Source: Chromobacterium alkanivorans (GTDB lineage: Bacteria > Pseudomonadota > Gammaproteobacteria > Burkholderiales > Chromobacteriaceae). Taken from it: a stretch of DNA of 64,000 bases. Shown piece by piece: positions 8,314 through 16,035 of the stretch. The notes below the pieces were generated by a model. The model saw only the letters and a list, made by a program, of their open reading frames with translations. It was not told where the DNA came from and searched no databases. The first letter of the stretch is position 1. Each line of letters begins with the position of its first letter. The stretch covers positions 1-64,000 of the forward strand of contig NZ_JAFHKL010000015.1 in assembly GCF_016937655.1 (NCBI RefSeq), read 5' to 3'. A program made the translations under genes and the position numbers.

Positions 8314-9080
8314 CCCTGCATCCGGAATTGAAAAACCTGCGCGCGGAATACCTGCTGCGCCTGGGCGACAACGCGCTGATCCTGTCGCAGCGCTTGTGCG
8401 AATGGTGCGGCCACGCGCCCACGCTGGAAGAAGACCTGGCGCTGAGCAATGTGGCGCTGGACCTGCTGGGCCAGGCGCGGCTGTGGCTGGACGCCGCCGG
8501 CCGCGGGCTGACGCCGGCGCAGAGCGAGGACGATCTGGCCTACGGCCGCGACGCCCAGGCCTTCCGCAACGTGCTGCTGGTGGAGCTGACCCGCGGCAAT
8601 TTCGCCGACACCCAGATGCGCCAGTTCCTGTTCGACAGCTGGCACTGCCTGCTGCTGCGCGAGCTGTCGGATTCGGCGGACGCGGAAGTGGCCGCCATCG
8701 CCGCCAAGGCGCTGAAAGAGGCCACTTACCACCTGCGCCGCAGCAGCGGCTGGGTGGTGAGGCTGGGCGACGGCAGCCGGCAAAGCCGCGAATTCTGCCT
8801 GCTGGCGCTGGAGCGCTGCTGGCATTACGTGGGCGAGCTGTTCGAGATGGACGAACTGGAGCAGGCGATGCTGGCCCAGGGCGTGGGTTGCGACCTGGCC
8901 GCGTTGTATCCGGAATGGCTGGTCTACGTCAACGAAGTGCTGGCCGCGGCCACGCTGGAGCCGCCGCGCGCGGCGCCCGGCGTCAGCGGCGGCAAGCGCG
9001 GCGCGCACGGCGAGGCGCTGGTGGCGCTGCTGATGGAAATGCAGTTCCTGAGCCGCGCCCACCCGGGAGCCGGCTGGTGA
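8310..9080 (+). CDS. PaaC-like structural subunit of the epoxidase
   Basis: 256 residues starting at GTG 8310, chosen because it overlaps the paaB-like stop as GTGA and gives the normal PaaC N-terminus (LHPELKNLRAEYLLRLGDNAL). Ferritin-like helices run throughout (LSQRLCEWCGHAPTLEEDLAL, LRELSDSADAEVAAIAAKAL). PaaC is the non-catalytic ferritin-fold partner of PaaA. An upstream continuation of this frame is antisense-like and has no start signal. Confidence 0.9.
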   Translation: MTLHPELKNLRAEYLLRLGDNALILSQRLCEWCGHAPTLEEDLALSNVALDLLGQARLWLDAAGRGLTPAQSEDDLAYGRDAQAFRNVLLVELTRGNFADTQMRQFLFDSWHCLLLRELSDSADAEVAAIAAKALKEATYHLRRSSGWVVRLGDGSRQSREFCLLALERCWHYVGELFEMDELEQAMLAQGVGCDLAALYPEWLVYVNEVLAAATLEPPRAAPGVSGGKRGAHGEALVALLMEMQFLSRAHPGAGW

Positions 9081-9598
9081 GCCGGGTGCACGGCCAGGAG
9101 GTGCAAAGCGGCACCGAGCGCGTCTGGGAATGGCTGGCCGGCATTCCGGACCCGGAGATGCCCTATGTCTCCATCGTGGACCTGGGCATCGTGCGCGACG
9201 TGCGCTGGGAGGACGACGCGCTGCGCGTGGTGGTGACGCCCACCTATAGCGGCTGCCCGGCCAAGGCGCAGATAGACAGCAATATCCGCCAGACCCTGCA
9301 AGACCGCGGCGTGGAGGCGGTGCGGCTGGAAACGCGGCTGCACCCGGCCTGGAGCACGGACTGGCTCAGCGAGAGCGGCCGCTCCAAGCTGCGCGCCGCC
9401 GGCATCGCCCCGCCCTTGCCGGCGGAGCCGGGCTGGCAGCGGCTGAGCTTCGTCGCCGTCGCCGCGCCGCGGGTGCCCTGTCCGCGCTGCGGCTCCGACG
9501 CCACCCGCCCGCAGGGCGAATTCGGCGGCACCGCCTGCAAATCGCTGTACCAGTGCGAGGCCTGCCGCAATCCGTTCGAGCACTTCAAGAGTTTATGA
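9077..9598 (+). CDS. PaaD-like iron-sulfur assembly / accessory protein
   Basis: 173 residues from GTG 9077, overlapping the paaC-like stop as GTGA. The N-terminal half is a DUF59/MIP18-type domain (IPDPEMPYVSIVDLGIVRDV, TPTYSGCPAK with the conserved Cys). The C-terminal tail holds a zinc-ribbon-like pair of CxxC motifs (CPRCGS near residue 134, CEACRN near 162). PaaD is thought to help assemble the metal clusters of the Paa oxygenase. Its presence makes the A-E set complete. Confidence 0.9.
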   Translation: MSRVHGQEVQSGTERVWEWLAGIPDPEMPYVSIVDLGIVRDVRWEDDALRVVVTPTYSGCPAKAQIDSNIRQTLQDRGVEAVRLETRLHPAWSTDWLSESGRSKLRAAGIAPPLPAEPGWQRLSFVAVAAPRVPCPRCGSDATRPQGEFGGTACKSLYQCEACRNPFEHFKSL

Positions 9599-9608
9599 GG
9601 AAGCCGCC

Positions 9609-10676
9609 ATGCCGCAGTTTTACCCCTTGCAGCTGACCGAGATCCAGCGTGACACGCCGGACAGTCTGCTGCTGACGCTGGAGCCGTCGGAGGAGCACCG
9701 CGACCGCTTCCGCCACGAGCCGGGCCAGCATCTGACCCTGCGCGCCTGGCTGGACGGCGAGGAAGTGCGCCGCAGTTATTCGCTGTGCAACGCGCCGGAT
9801 GCGCCCAAGCTGCAGCTGGCGATCAAGCGGGTGGCCGGCGGCCGCTTCTCGCAATGGGCGCACGACAGCCTGGGGCCGGGCGCGATGCTGGAGGCCTTGC
9901 CGCCGTCCGGCCGCTTCGGCCTGCCGTCGGCGCCGGAAGCGGCTCGCCACTACGCCGGCTTCGCCGCCGGCAGCGGCATCACCCCGGTGCTGTCCATCCT
10001 GCAGGCCACGCTGCTGCGCGAGCCGCTCAGCCGCTTCACCCTGGTCTACTGCAACCGCAACCTGGCCTCGCTGCAGTTCCGCGAAACGCTGGCCACGCTG
10101 AAGGACCGTTACCCGGCGCGGCTGTCGCTGATCTATCTGTTCAGCGCGGAAGAGCAGGAGATCGAGCTGTTCAACGGCCGGCTGGACCGCGAACGCTGCC
10201 TGGCGCTGCTGCGCGGCTGCCTGCCGGCGGCCTCCATCGACCACGCCTACGTCTGCGGCCCGGCCGGCATGATGGCGGCGGTGAGCCAGGCGCTGAGCGA
10301 GAGCGGCCTGCCGCCGGAACGCGTCCGCAGCGAACACTACGCCGCGGCCCCGGCCGCCGGTCCGGCCCGCGCCGAGCGCGCGTTGGCGGACAGCCCGGAA
10401 CGGGTGCGGGTGACGGTGAGGATGGACGGCATGCAGCGCCAGGTGGAACTGGGCGCGCCGGTGGACAACCTGCTGGACGCGCTGCTGCAAGCCGGCGTCA
10501 CGCCGCGCTATTCCTGCAAGGCCGGCGTTTGCGCCACCTGCCGCTGCCAGGTGCTGGCCGGCGAAGTGGACATGGAGGCGCCGCACGCATTGGCGCCCGA
10601 GGAGGTGGCCGCCGGTTATGTGCTCAGCTGCCGCAGCCGCCCGCTGACTTCAACACTGGCGCTGTCATTCGACTGA
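9609..10676 (+). CDS. PaaE-like NADPH reductase with [2Fe-2S] ferredoxin domain
   Basis: 355 residues. The N-terminal FAD domain has RRSYSLCN, followed by a nucleotide-binding domain (FAAGSGITPVLSIL, CGPAGMMAAV). The C-terminal plant-type ferredoxin carries CKAGVCATC and a distal Cys in LSCRSRP (about residues 302-341). This is the electron-transfer arm that passes NADPH electrons to the PaaA diiron centre. It lies 10 bases after the paaD-like gene and ends 22 bases before the MFS gene. Confidence 0.92.
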   Translation: MPQFYPLQLTEIQRDTPDSLLLTLEPSEEHRDRFRHEPGQHLTLRAWLDGEEVRRSYSLCNAPDAPKLQLAIKRVAGGRFSQWAHDSLGPGAMLEALPPSGRFGLPSAPEAARHYAGFAAGSGITPVLSILQATLLREPLSRFTLVYCNRNLASLQFRETLATLKDRYPARLSLIYLFSAEEQEIELFNGRLDRERCLALLRGCLPAASIDHAYVCGPAGMMAAVSQALSESGLPPERVRSEHYAAAPAAGPARAERALADSPERVRVTVRMDGMQRQVELGAPVDNLLDALLQAGVTPRYSCKAGVCATCRCQVLAGEVDMEAPHALAPEEVAAGYVLSCRSRPLTSTLALSFD

Positions 10677-10698
10677 TCCGCGCCTGAGGACACACATC

Positions 10699-11880
10699 AT
10701 GACGACTCAAAACGCCCTGTCCCGCTGGGCGCTGACCCTCTATTGCCTGGCCACCGGGTTTTCCGTGGCGGCGGTGGTCTACCACCAATCGATGACGCAG
10801 CTGATCGCCGTCTCCTTCGGCCTGTCCGCGGACTCGCTGTGGGGGTTGTCGGTGGCCACTCAGTTCGGCTACGGCGCCGGCCTGATTCTGGGTCTGCCGC
10901 TGGGCGACATGATCGCGCCGCGCCGGCTGATCCCCGCCACCATGCTGGCGCTGGGCGCGGTGCTGCTGCTGGTGGGCATCGCCCCGTCGCCGTGGCTGAT
11001 GGTGCTGTTGTGCGGCCTGGCCGGCCTGCTGTCCATCGGCGGCCAGCTGCTGCTGGCCTACAGCGCCAAGGCGCTGGCGGCGGAGCAGCGCGGGCGGGCG
11101 GTGGGCAGCCTGCTCACTTCCTTGTTCGCCGGCCTGCTGCTGGCGCGGGTGCTGGCCGGCTGGGGCGGTGAGCACATCGGCTGGCGCGGCATCTACCTGG
11201 TGGTGGGCGCCCTGACCTTCGTCATCGGCCTGGCGCTGCGCGGCTGCATCGGCGAGGTGCCGCTGGCCGGCCAGCTGCGCTACGGCCGCATGCTGGGCCA
11301 GCAGGGCGCGCTGTGGCTGAAGCTGCCGGAGCTGCGCCGGCTGGCGCTGGTGGCCGCCTGCTTCTTCGCCGCCTCCAACGGCATCTGGGCCAATCTGTCC
11401 TCGCTGACCCACGCCACCCTGAACTGGAACGCCGGCCAGACCGGCCTGCTGGCCTTCACCTCCATCGCCGCGCTGCGCGCGCCGTGGCTGGCGCAATGGC
11501 TGCAGCGCCGGCTGGACTGGCACGGCGTGATCGCGCTGCTGGGCGTCGGCATCGCCGCCACCTCGCTGGCCGGCGTCTGGCTGGGCAGCCAGGTGCTGAT
11601 GATCGTGGCCTTCCTGATGGTGACCGATCTGGGCGTGCGTTCGGTGCAGACCATCGCCCAGGGCCGGGTGCTGGGCATAGATCCGGCCGCCGCCTCGCGG
11701 CTGAACAGCCTGTTCATGACGGTTTTCTTCTTCGGCGCCGCGCTCGGCTCCTGGCTGGGCGGCATCGCCATCCACCGGCTGGGCTGGGCCGGCATGTATC
11801 TGTTCCCGGCGGCCTGCGCCGCCGCCGGGCTGCTGTTCCTGAGCTGGCGCAACCCGGCGCTGCGCTTTGCCCGGGCCTGA
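10699..11880 (+). CDS. MFS transporter, probable exporter
   Basis: 393 residues with about 12 hydrophobic helices, consistent with the major facilitator superfamily; the cytoplasmic loop after helix 2 reads PLGDMIAPRRLIP, the family A-motif region. It lies inside the operon between the oxygenase subunits and the diiron-cupin enzyme, so export of the pathway product or self-resistance is the simplest role. Substrate class cannot be deduced from sequence. The preceding gap is 22 bases and GAGGACAC before the ATG provides a weak ribosome binding site. Confidence 0.85.
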   Translation: MTTQNALSRWALTLYCLATGFSVAAVVYHQSMTQLIAVSFGLSADSLWGLSVATQFGYGAGLILGLPLGDMIAPRRLIPATMLALGAVLLLVGIAPSPWLMVLLCGLAGLLSIGGQLLLAYSAKALAAEQRGRAVGSLLTSLFAGLLLARVLAGWGGEHIGWRGIYLVVGALTFVIGLALRGCIGEVPLAGQLRYGRMLGQQGALWLKLPELRRLALVAACFFAASNGIWANLSSLTHATLNWNAGQTGLLAFTSIAALRAPWLAQWLQRRLDWHGVIALLGVGIAATSLAGVWLGSQVLMIVAFLMVTDLGVRSVQTIAQGRVLGIDPAAASRLNSLFMTVFFFGAALGSWLGGIAIHRLGWAGMYLFPAACAAAGLLFLSWRNPALRFARA

Positions 11881-11956
11881 TTTCGCAACACCGCAACACC
11901 TGGACGCCGCGGCGCTTTCCGCGCCGCGAACCGCACACTTCGATTGGGAGATGGAT

Positions 11957-13156
11957 ATGGAAGCATTGTTGGAAAAAAGCGGCAGCAAGACCCCGTTGAT
12001 CGCAGGAATGAGCCTGATCTGGGCAGACTGGCTGAAAGAGGAAGACCTGCAAGGCCTGGTGGAACACCCGCTGCTGCAAGCGCTGGAGCGCAAGGAGGCC
12101 AGCCTGGCCACCGTGCGCACCCTGCTGATCCAGCACAGCCATTACTCGCGCCACTTCACCCGCTATCTGTGCGCGCTGATGGGCCAGTTGAGCGACCCGG
12201 CCGACGTGATGGCGCTGATGGAAAACATGCGCGAGGAAATGGGCGTGGACGGCGGCAGCAGCATCACCCACGCCGAAATGTTCCAGCGCACCCTGCGCGT
12301 GGTGGGCGCGTCCCCGGCCTCGCACGCGCCGCTGCCGCAGACCCTGGCGATGGTGGACACTATGATGGGCCACTGCCAGTCCCCGGACGCGCTGGCCGGC
12401 CTGGCCGCGATGTGCCTGGGCGCTGAAGCCATCGTGCCGCTGATCTACCGCCCCATCCTGCAAGCGCTGCAGCACCACGGCTTCGGCGAGGACGCCACCG
12501 AGTTCTTCAGCCTGCACATCGAGGAAGACGAGGACCACGCGCTGACCATGCTGGCCATCATGCAGCGCCTGACCCTGGACCAGGACGCGCGCCGCGAGCA
12601 GGCCATCGCCGTGGGCCGCGAGCTGATCGCCCGCCGCGTGGCGATGTTCGACGCCATCTGGGCGCATTGCCAGGCGCAGCCGGCCGCCGCGCCGGCCGCG
12701 GCCCCGGCCGGCCACTTCTCCTCCGCCGATTTCTGGCGCGTGCCCAGCCAGTTGCAGGCCCAACTGCCGGAGCGGCTGAGCCACCAGCAGGTGATGGCGG
12801 CCAGCCAGGGCGGCGACCAGGCCTTCTCCTCCGAGCGCAAGCACAAGGTGCACATCGTCGACCTGCCCAGCCGCACCATCAGCCTGACCATAGGCCGGCT
12901 GGAAGAGGGCGAGGCCACCCGTCTGCACCGCCACAACTACGAGACGGTGATCTACGTTACCCAAGGCCAGGGCTATTCCCGCATCGGCGACCGCCAAGTG
13001 CCGTGGCGCGCCGGCGACGCCATCTACGTGCCGGTCTGGGCCGAGCACCAGCACGTCAACACCGGCGCGGAGGAGTGCGTCTACCTGGCCTGCGAGAACG
13101 CGCCCTTGTTGCAGAACCTGGGCGGCATCGCGCTGCGCGAAGAACTGAGCGCCTGA
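11957..13156 (+). CDS. heme-oxygenase-like diiron oxidase fused to a cupin (SznF-like architecture)
   Basis: 399 residues from ATG 11957, preferred over ATG 11867 or 11951 because GGGAG lies 6 bases upstream. Residues 1-235 are a TenA/PqqC-like helical domain with a candidate diiron site: E94, H105, E157 and H187-x3-D191-x2-H194. That last triad is the spacing seen in heme-oxygenase-like diiron oxidases such as CADD and SznF. After an Ala/Pro linker (about 240-252), residues 290-390 form a cupin with H324-x-H326-x2-E329 and a distal H364. In SznF this pairing N-hydroxylates a substrate and the cupin rearranges it. N-oxygenation of an aromatic amine is therefore the leading hypothesis here. 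The N-terminal helical domain of SznF is absent. Confidence 0.8.
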   Translation: MEALLEKSGSKTPLIAGMSLIWADWLKEEDLQGLVEHPLLQALERKEASLATVRTLLIQHSHYSRHFTRYLCALMGQLSDPADVMALMENMREEMGVDGGSSITHAEMFQRTLRVVGASPASHAPLPQTLAMVDTMMGHCQSPDALAGLAAMCLGAEAIVPLIYRPILQALQHHGFGEDATEFFSLHIEEDEDHALTMLAIMQRLTLDQDARREQAIAVGRELIARRVAMFDAIWAHCQAQPAAAPAAAPAGHFSSADFWRVPSQLQAQLPERLSHQQVMAASQGGDQAFSSERKHKVHIVDLPSRTISLTIGRLEEGEATRLHRHNYETVIYVTQGQGYSRIGDRQVPWRAGDAIYVPVWAEHQHVNTGAEECVYLACENAPLLQNLGGIALREELSA

Positions 13157-13202
13157 GCCCCGGCCGGACCGCCTGCCCACCGGGCGGCCCGGCCCGCAGC
13201 CT

Positions 13203-13239
13203 TGCCCGGCGCAAGCGGCTCTTGCCGGGCGAGGTTTTC
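13203..13239 (+). other. hairpin with short T-run between the oxidase-cupin and DAHP synthase genes
   Basis: Stem TGCCCGGC / GCCGGGCG with a loop of about 13 bases, followed by AGGTTTT. It lies 46 bases after one stop and 31 bases before the next start. It may be a partial terminator or attenuator dividing the operon, or an RNA-stability hairpin. Confidence 0.45.
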
Positions 13240-13269
13240 CCAATCAGCACCCGATAAAACGAGATCACG

Positions 13270-16035
13270 ATGCTGACACTATCCAAAGCCTGGAGCCCAA
13301 GCAGCTGGCAGGCGAAACCGCACACGCAAATGCCCGATTACGACGACGGCGCCGCGCTGCGCGCCGTGCTGTCGCGTCTGAGCGCCTATCCCAACCTGGT
13401 GCCCTCCGCCGAAATCCGCCGGCTGCGCGCCGCGCTGGCCGGGGTGGCGCGCGGCGAGGGCTTCGTCATCCAGGCCGGCGACTGCGCCGAGCGCTTCGCC
13501 GGCCTGCGGCCGGAGGTGCTGGGCGGCCACTATCGCCTGCTGGAACGCATGGCCGCGGACCTGGGCCAGGCGCTGCAACGCCCGGTGCTGCGCATCGGCC
13601 GCATCGCCGGCCAGTACGCCAAGCCGCGCAGCCAGCCGCAAGAAGCGCTGGGCGGCTTGAGCCTGCCCAGCTATCGCGGCGACATCATCAACGGCGTGGA
13701 ATTCGCCGCCGCCGCGCGCGCCCACGACCCGCAGCGGCTGGAATCCGCCTACTTCCACGCCGCCGCCAGCCTCAACTATCTGCGCGGCCTGGACCGCGAG
13801 GCCGCGCCGCGCGACAGCGGCTACTACGTCAGCCACGAAGCGCTGCTGCTGCCCTATGAACAGGCCCAGCTGCAGCAGGACGAGCGCGGCGACTGGTATT
13901 GCGGCTCCGGCCACTTCCTGTGGGTGGGCGAACGCACCCGCCAGCTGGACGGCGCGCACGTGGAATTCCTGCGCGGCGTGAACAACCCCGTCGGCGTCAA
14001 AGTGGGCCCCGGCATGGCGCGCGACGAGTTGCTGCGCCTGATCGACGCGCTGAACCCGGACAACGAAGCCGGCCGGCTGACCCTGATCACCCGCTTCGGC
14101 GCGGCTAACATCCAGCGCCTGCCGGAGCTGCTGGACGCGGTGAGCGCCGAAGGCCGCCAGGTGCTGTGGCTGTGCGACCCGATGCACGGCAACGGGGTGC
14201 AGGCCGCCAACGGCGTGAAGACCCGGCGCTATGAAGACATCCTGGCCGAGGTGGAAGCCTTCCTCGCCGCCCACCGCGACTGCGGCAGCCACGCCGGCGG
14301 CGTGCACCTGGAATTGAGCGCCCAGGACGTCACCGAATGCCTGGGCGGGCCGGACGCGCTGGCCGAGGAAGACCTGGGCCGCGCCTACCACAGCAGTTGC
14401 GATCCGCGCCTCAACCCGCGTCAGGCGCTGGCCCTGACCGATCGCTTGATCGCCGCGCTGACCCAGCCCTCCGGCGCTGCGGCGCGGCCGGCGCCGGACG
14501 CCGCCGTCCCGGAACCGCTGATCAATCTGGCCGAGCGCCTGGCCGCCAGCCGGCCGGACAGCGACCGGCTCTGCTTCGTCGGCCCCGGCTTCAGCCTCAG
14601 CTACCGCCAGCTCAACCGCGCGCTGCGCCGCCAGGCCGCCTGGCTGCAAGGCGAGGGCGTGGCCGCCGGCGAGCGCGTGCTGATCGCGCTGGACGACGGC
14701 CCGGAGCTGGCGGTGGCCTTCTACGCCGCGCTGGCGGTGGGCGCTTTGCCGGTGGTGGCCAATCCGCGGCTGGACGCCGCCTCGCTGCACCACCTGCTGG
14801 CCGACGCCGCCCCGGCGTTGTGCCTGGGCCAGTCCTCGCAGATCGCGGTGTGGCCGGCCGCGGCCAAGCTGCGGCTGCTGGACGCCGGCGCTCATCTGGA
14901 ATGGCTGGCCGGCGACAGCGCCGACGACGATTGGGACGATTTCGCGCGGCAGCCGGAAGACGCGCCGGCGCTGATCCAGTACACCTCCGGCAGCACCGGC
15001 CAGGCCAAGGGCGTGGTGCACAGCGCCCGCTCCATGCTGGCGGTGTGCTCGCACTTCGCCGCCGGCCAGCTGCGGCTGGGCGTGGACGACGTGCTGTACT
15101 CGGTGCCCAAATCCTTCTTTGGCTACGGCATGGGCAACAGCCTGTTCTTCCCGCTCTACCTGGGCGCTTGCGGGGTGCTGGACGGCGCCTGGCCGTCGGC
15201 CGAACGGGTGGCCGGCGTGCTGCGCCAGTTCCGCCCCACCGTGCTGTTCGCCGTGCCCACCCTGTACCGGCTGCTGCTGGAACACGGCCTGGAGCCGTCC
15301 GACGTGGCGATCCGGCTGGCCTTCTCCGCCGGCGCTCCGCTGTCCGCCCCCTTGGCGCGGCGCTGGCGGCAACGCTTCGGCTTCGATCTGCACGACGGCA
15401 TCGGCGCCACCGAAATGTGCCATGTGTTCGCCACCAGCTACCCGGACGCGCTGCGCTCCGGCAGCGTCGGCCGCATGTTGCCGGGCTGGGAGGCGCGCAT
15501 CGTCGACGCCGACGGCCGGGACGCGCCGGCCGGCGAATGCGGGGTGCTGCTGGTCAAGGCGCCCAGCCGCGCGCTGGGCTACTGGCGGCGTCCGCAGGAA
15601 GAGCAGGAGCGTTTCCAGGACGGCTGGTATCGCACCGGCGACCTGTTCAGCCGCGACGAGCACGGCTATCTGAGTTTCCACGGCCGCGAGGACGACCGCT
15701 TCAAGGTATTCGGCCGCTGGGTGGTGCCGGTGGAAATCGAAAACTTGCTGGCCGCGCTGTTGCCGGAACTGGGCGACGCCTACGTGGTGGCCGCGCCGGA
15801 CCGCGACGGCGAAGCCCGCCCGGCGTTGATCCTGCGCGCCGGCGACGACAGCGAGGCGCTGGTGCGCCTGGTGCACGCCACGCTGGAAGCCCATCTGGAA
15901 AGCTATAAGCGCCCGGCGCTGGTGTTGGCGCTGGCGGAGATTCCGCTGAACAAGAACGGCAAGCCGGACCGGCGCGCGATGGCGCAACTGGCCGCCCGGG
16001 AACAGGCGGAGCGCAAGGAGGAAAAAGTATGCTGA
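13270..16035 (+). CDS. class II DAHP synthase fused to a benzoate-CoA-ligase-like domain
   Basis: 921 residues. Residues 1-400 are a plant-type (class II) 3-deoxy-7-phosphoheptulonate synthase: W-x-P-x-SW N-terminus, metal-binding Cys72 in QAGDCAERF, and conserved GRIAGQYAKPR. This is the compact form found in secondary-metabolite clusters such as PhzC. An Ala/Pro-rich linker (about 398-415) joins a second full enzyme, an ANL ligase with YTSGSTGQAKGVVHS (about 571-585), FGYGMGN, GIGATEMCH and C-terminal Lys in NKNGKPDRR (about 894-902). This half resembles benzoate-CoA ligases. The polypeptide thus joins the first shikimate step to activation of an aromatic acid. It overlaps trpE by 7 bases. 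I know of no characterised protein with this pairing. Confidence 0.88.
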   Translation: MLTLSKAWSPSSWQAKPHTQMPDYDDGAALRAVLSRLSAYPNLVPSAEIRRLRAALAGVARGEGFVIQAGDCAERFAGLRPEVLGGHYRLLERMAADLGQALQRPVLRIGRIAGQYAKPRSQPQEALGGLSLPSYRGDIINGVEFAAAARAHDPQRLESAYFHAAASLNYLRGLDREAAPRDSGYYVSHEALLLPYEQAQLQQDERGDWYCGSGHFLWVGERTRQLDGAHVEFLRGVNNPVGVKVGPGMARDELLRLIDALNPDNEAGRLTLITRFGAANIQRLPELLDAVSAEGRQVLWLCDPMHGNGVQAANGVKTRRYEDILAEVEAFLAAHRDCGSHAGGVHLELSAQDVTECLGGPDALAEEDLGRAYHSSCDPRLNPRQALALTDRLIAALTQPSGAAARPAPDAAVPEPLINLAERLAASRPDSDRLCFVGPGFSLSYRQLNRALRRQAAWLQGEGVAAGERVLIALDDGPELAVAFYAALAVGALPVVANPRLDAASLHHLLADAAPALCLGQSSQIAVWPAAAKLRLLDAGAHLEWLAGDSADDDWDDFARQPEDAPALIQYTSGSTGQAKGVVHSARSMLAVCSHFAAGQLRLGVDDVLYSVPKSFFGYGMGNSLFFPLYLGACGVLDGAWPSAERVAGVLRQFRPTVLFAVPTLYRLLLEHGLEPSDVAIRLAFSAGAPLSAPLARRWRQRFGFDLHDGIGATEMCHVFATSYPDALRSGSVGRMLPGWEARIVDADGRDAPAGECGVLLVKAPSRALGYWRRPQEEQERFQDGWYRTGDLFSRDEHGYLSFHGREDDRFKVFGRWVVPVEIENLLAALLPELGDAYVVAAPDRDGEARPALILRAGDDSEALVRLVHATLEAHLESYKRPALVLALAEIPLNKNGKPDRRAMAQLAAREQAERKEEKVC

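Noticed and set aside
7077-10676. Ordinary phenylacetate degradation operon
   Set aside because: None of the hydrolytic or beta-oxidation paa genes or paaK are present, and neighbours are anthranilate-synthesis genes.
13279-15987. A 902-codon minus-strand open frame opposite the DAHP synthase-ligase fusion
   Set aside because: Same reasons; the plus-strand product has two complete enzyme signatures.
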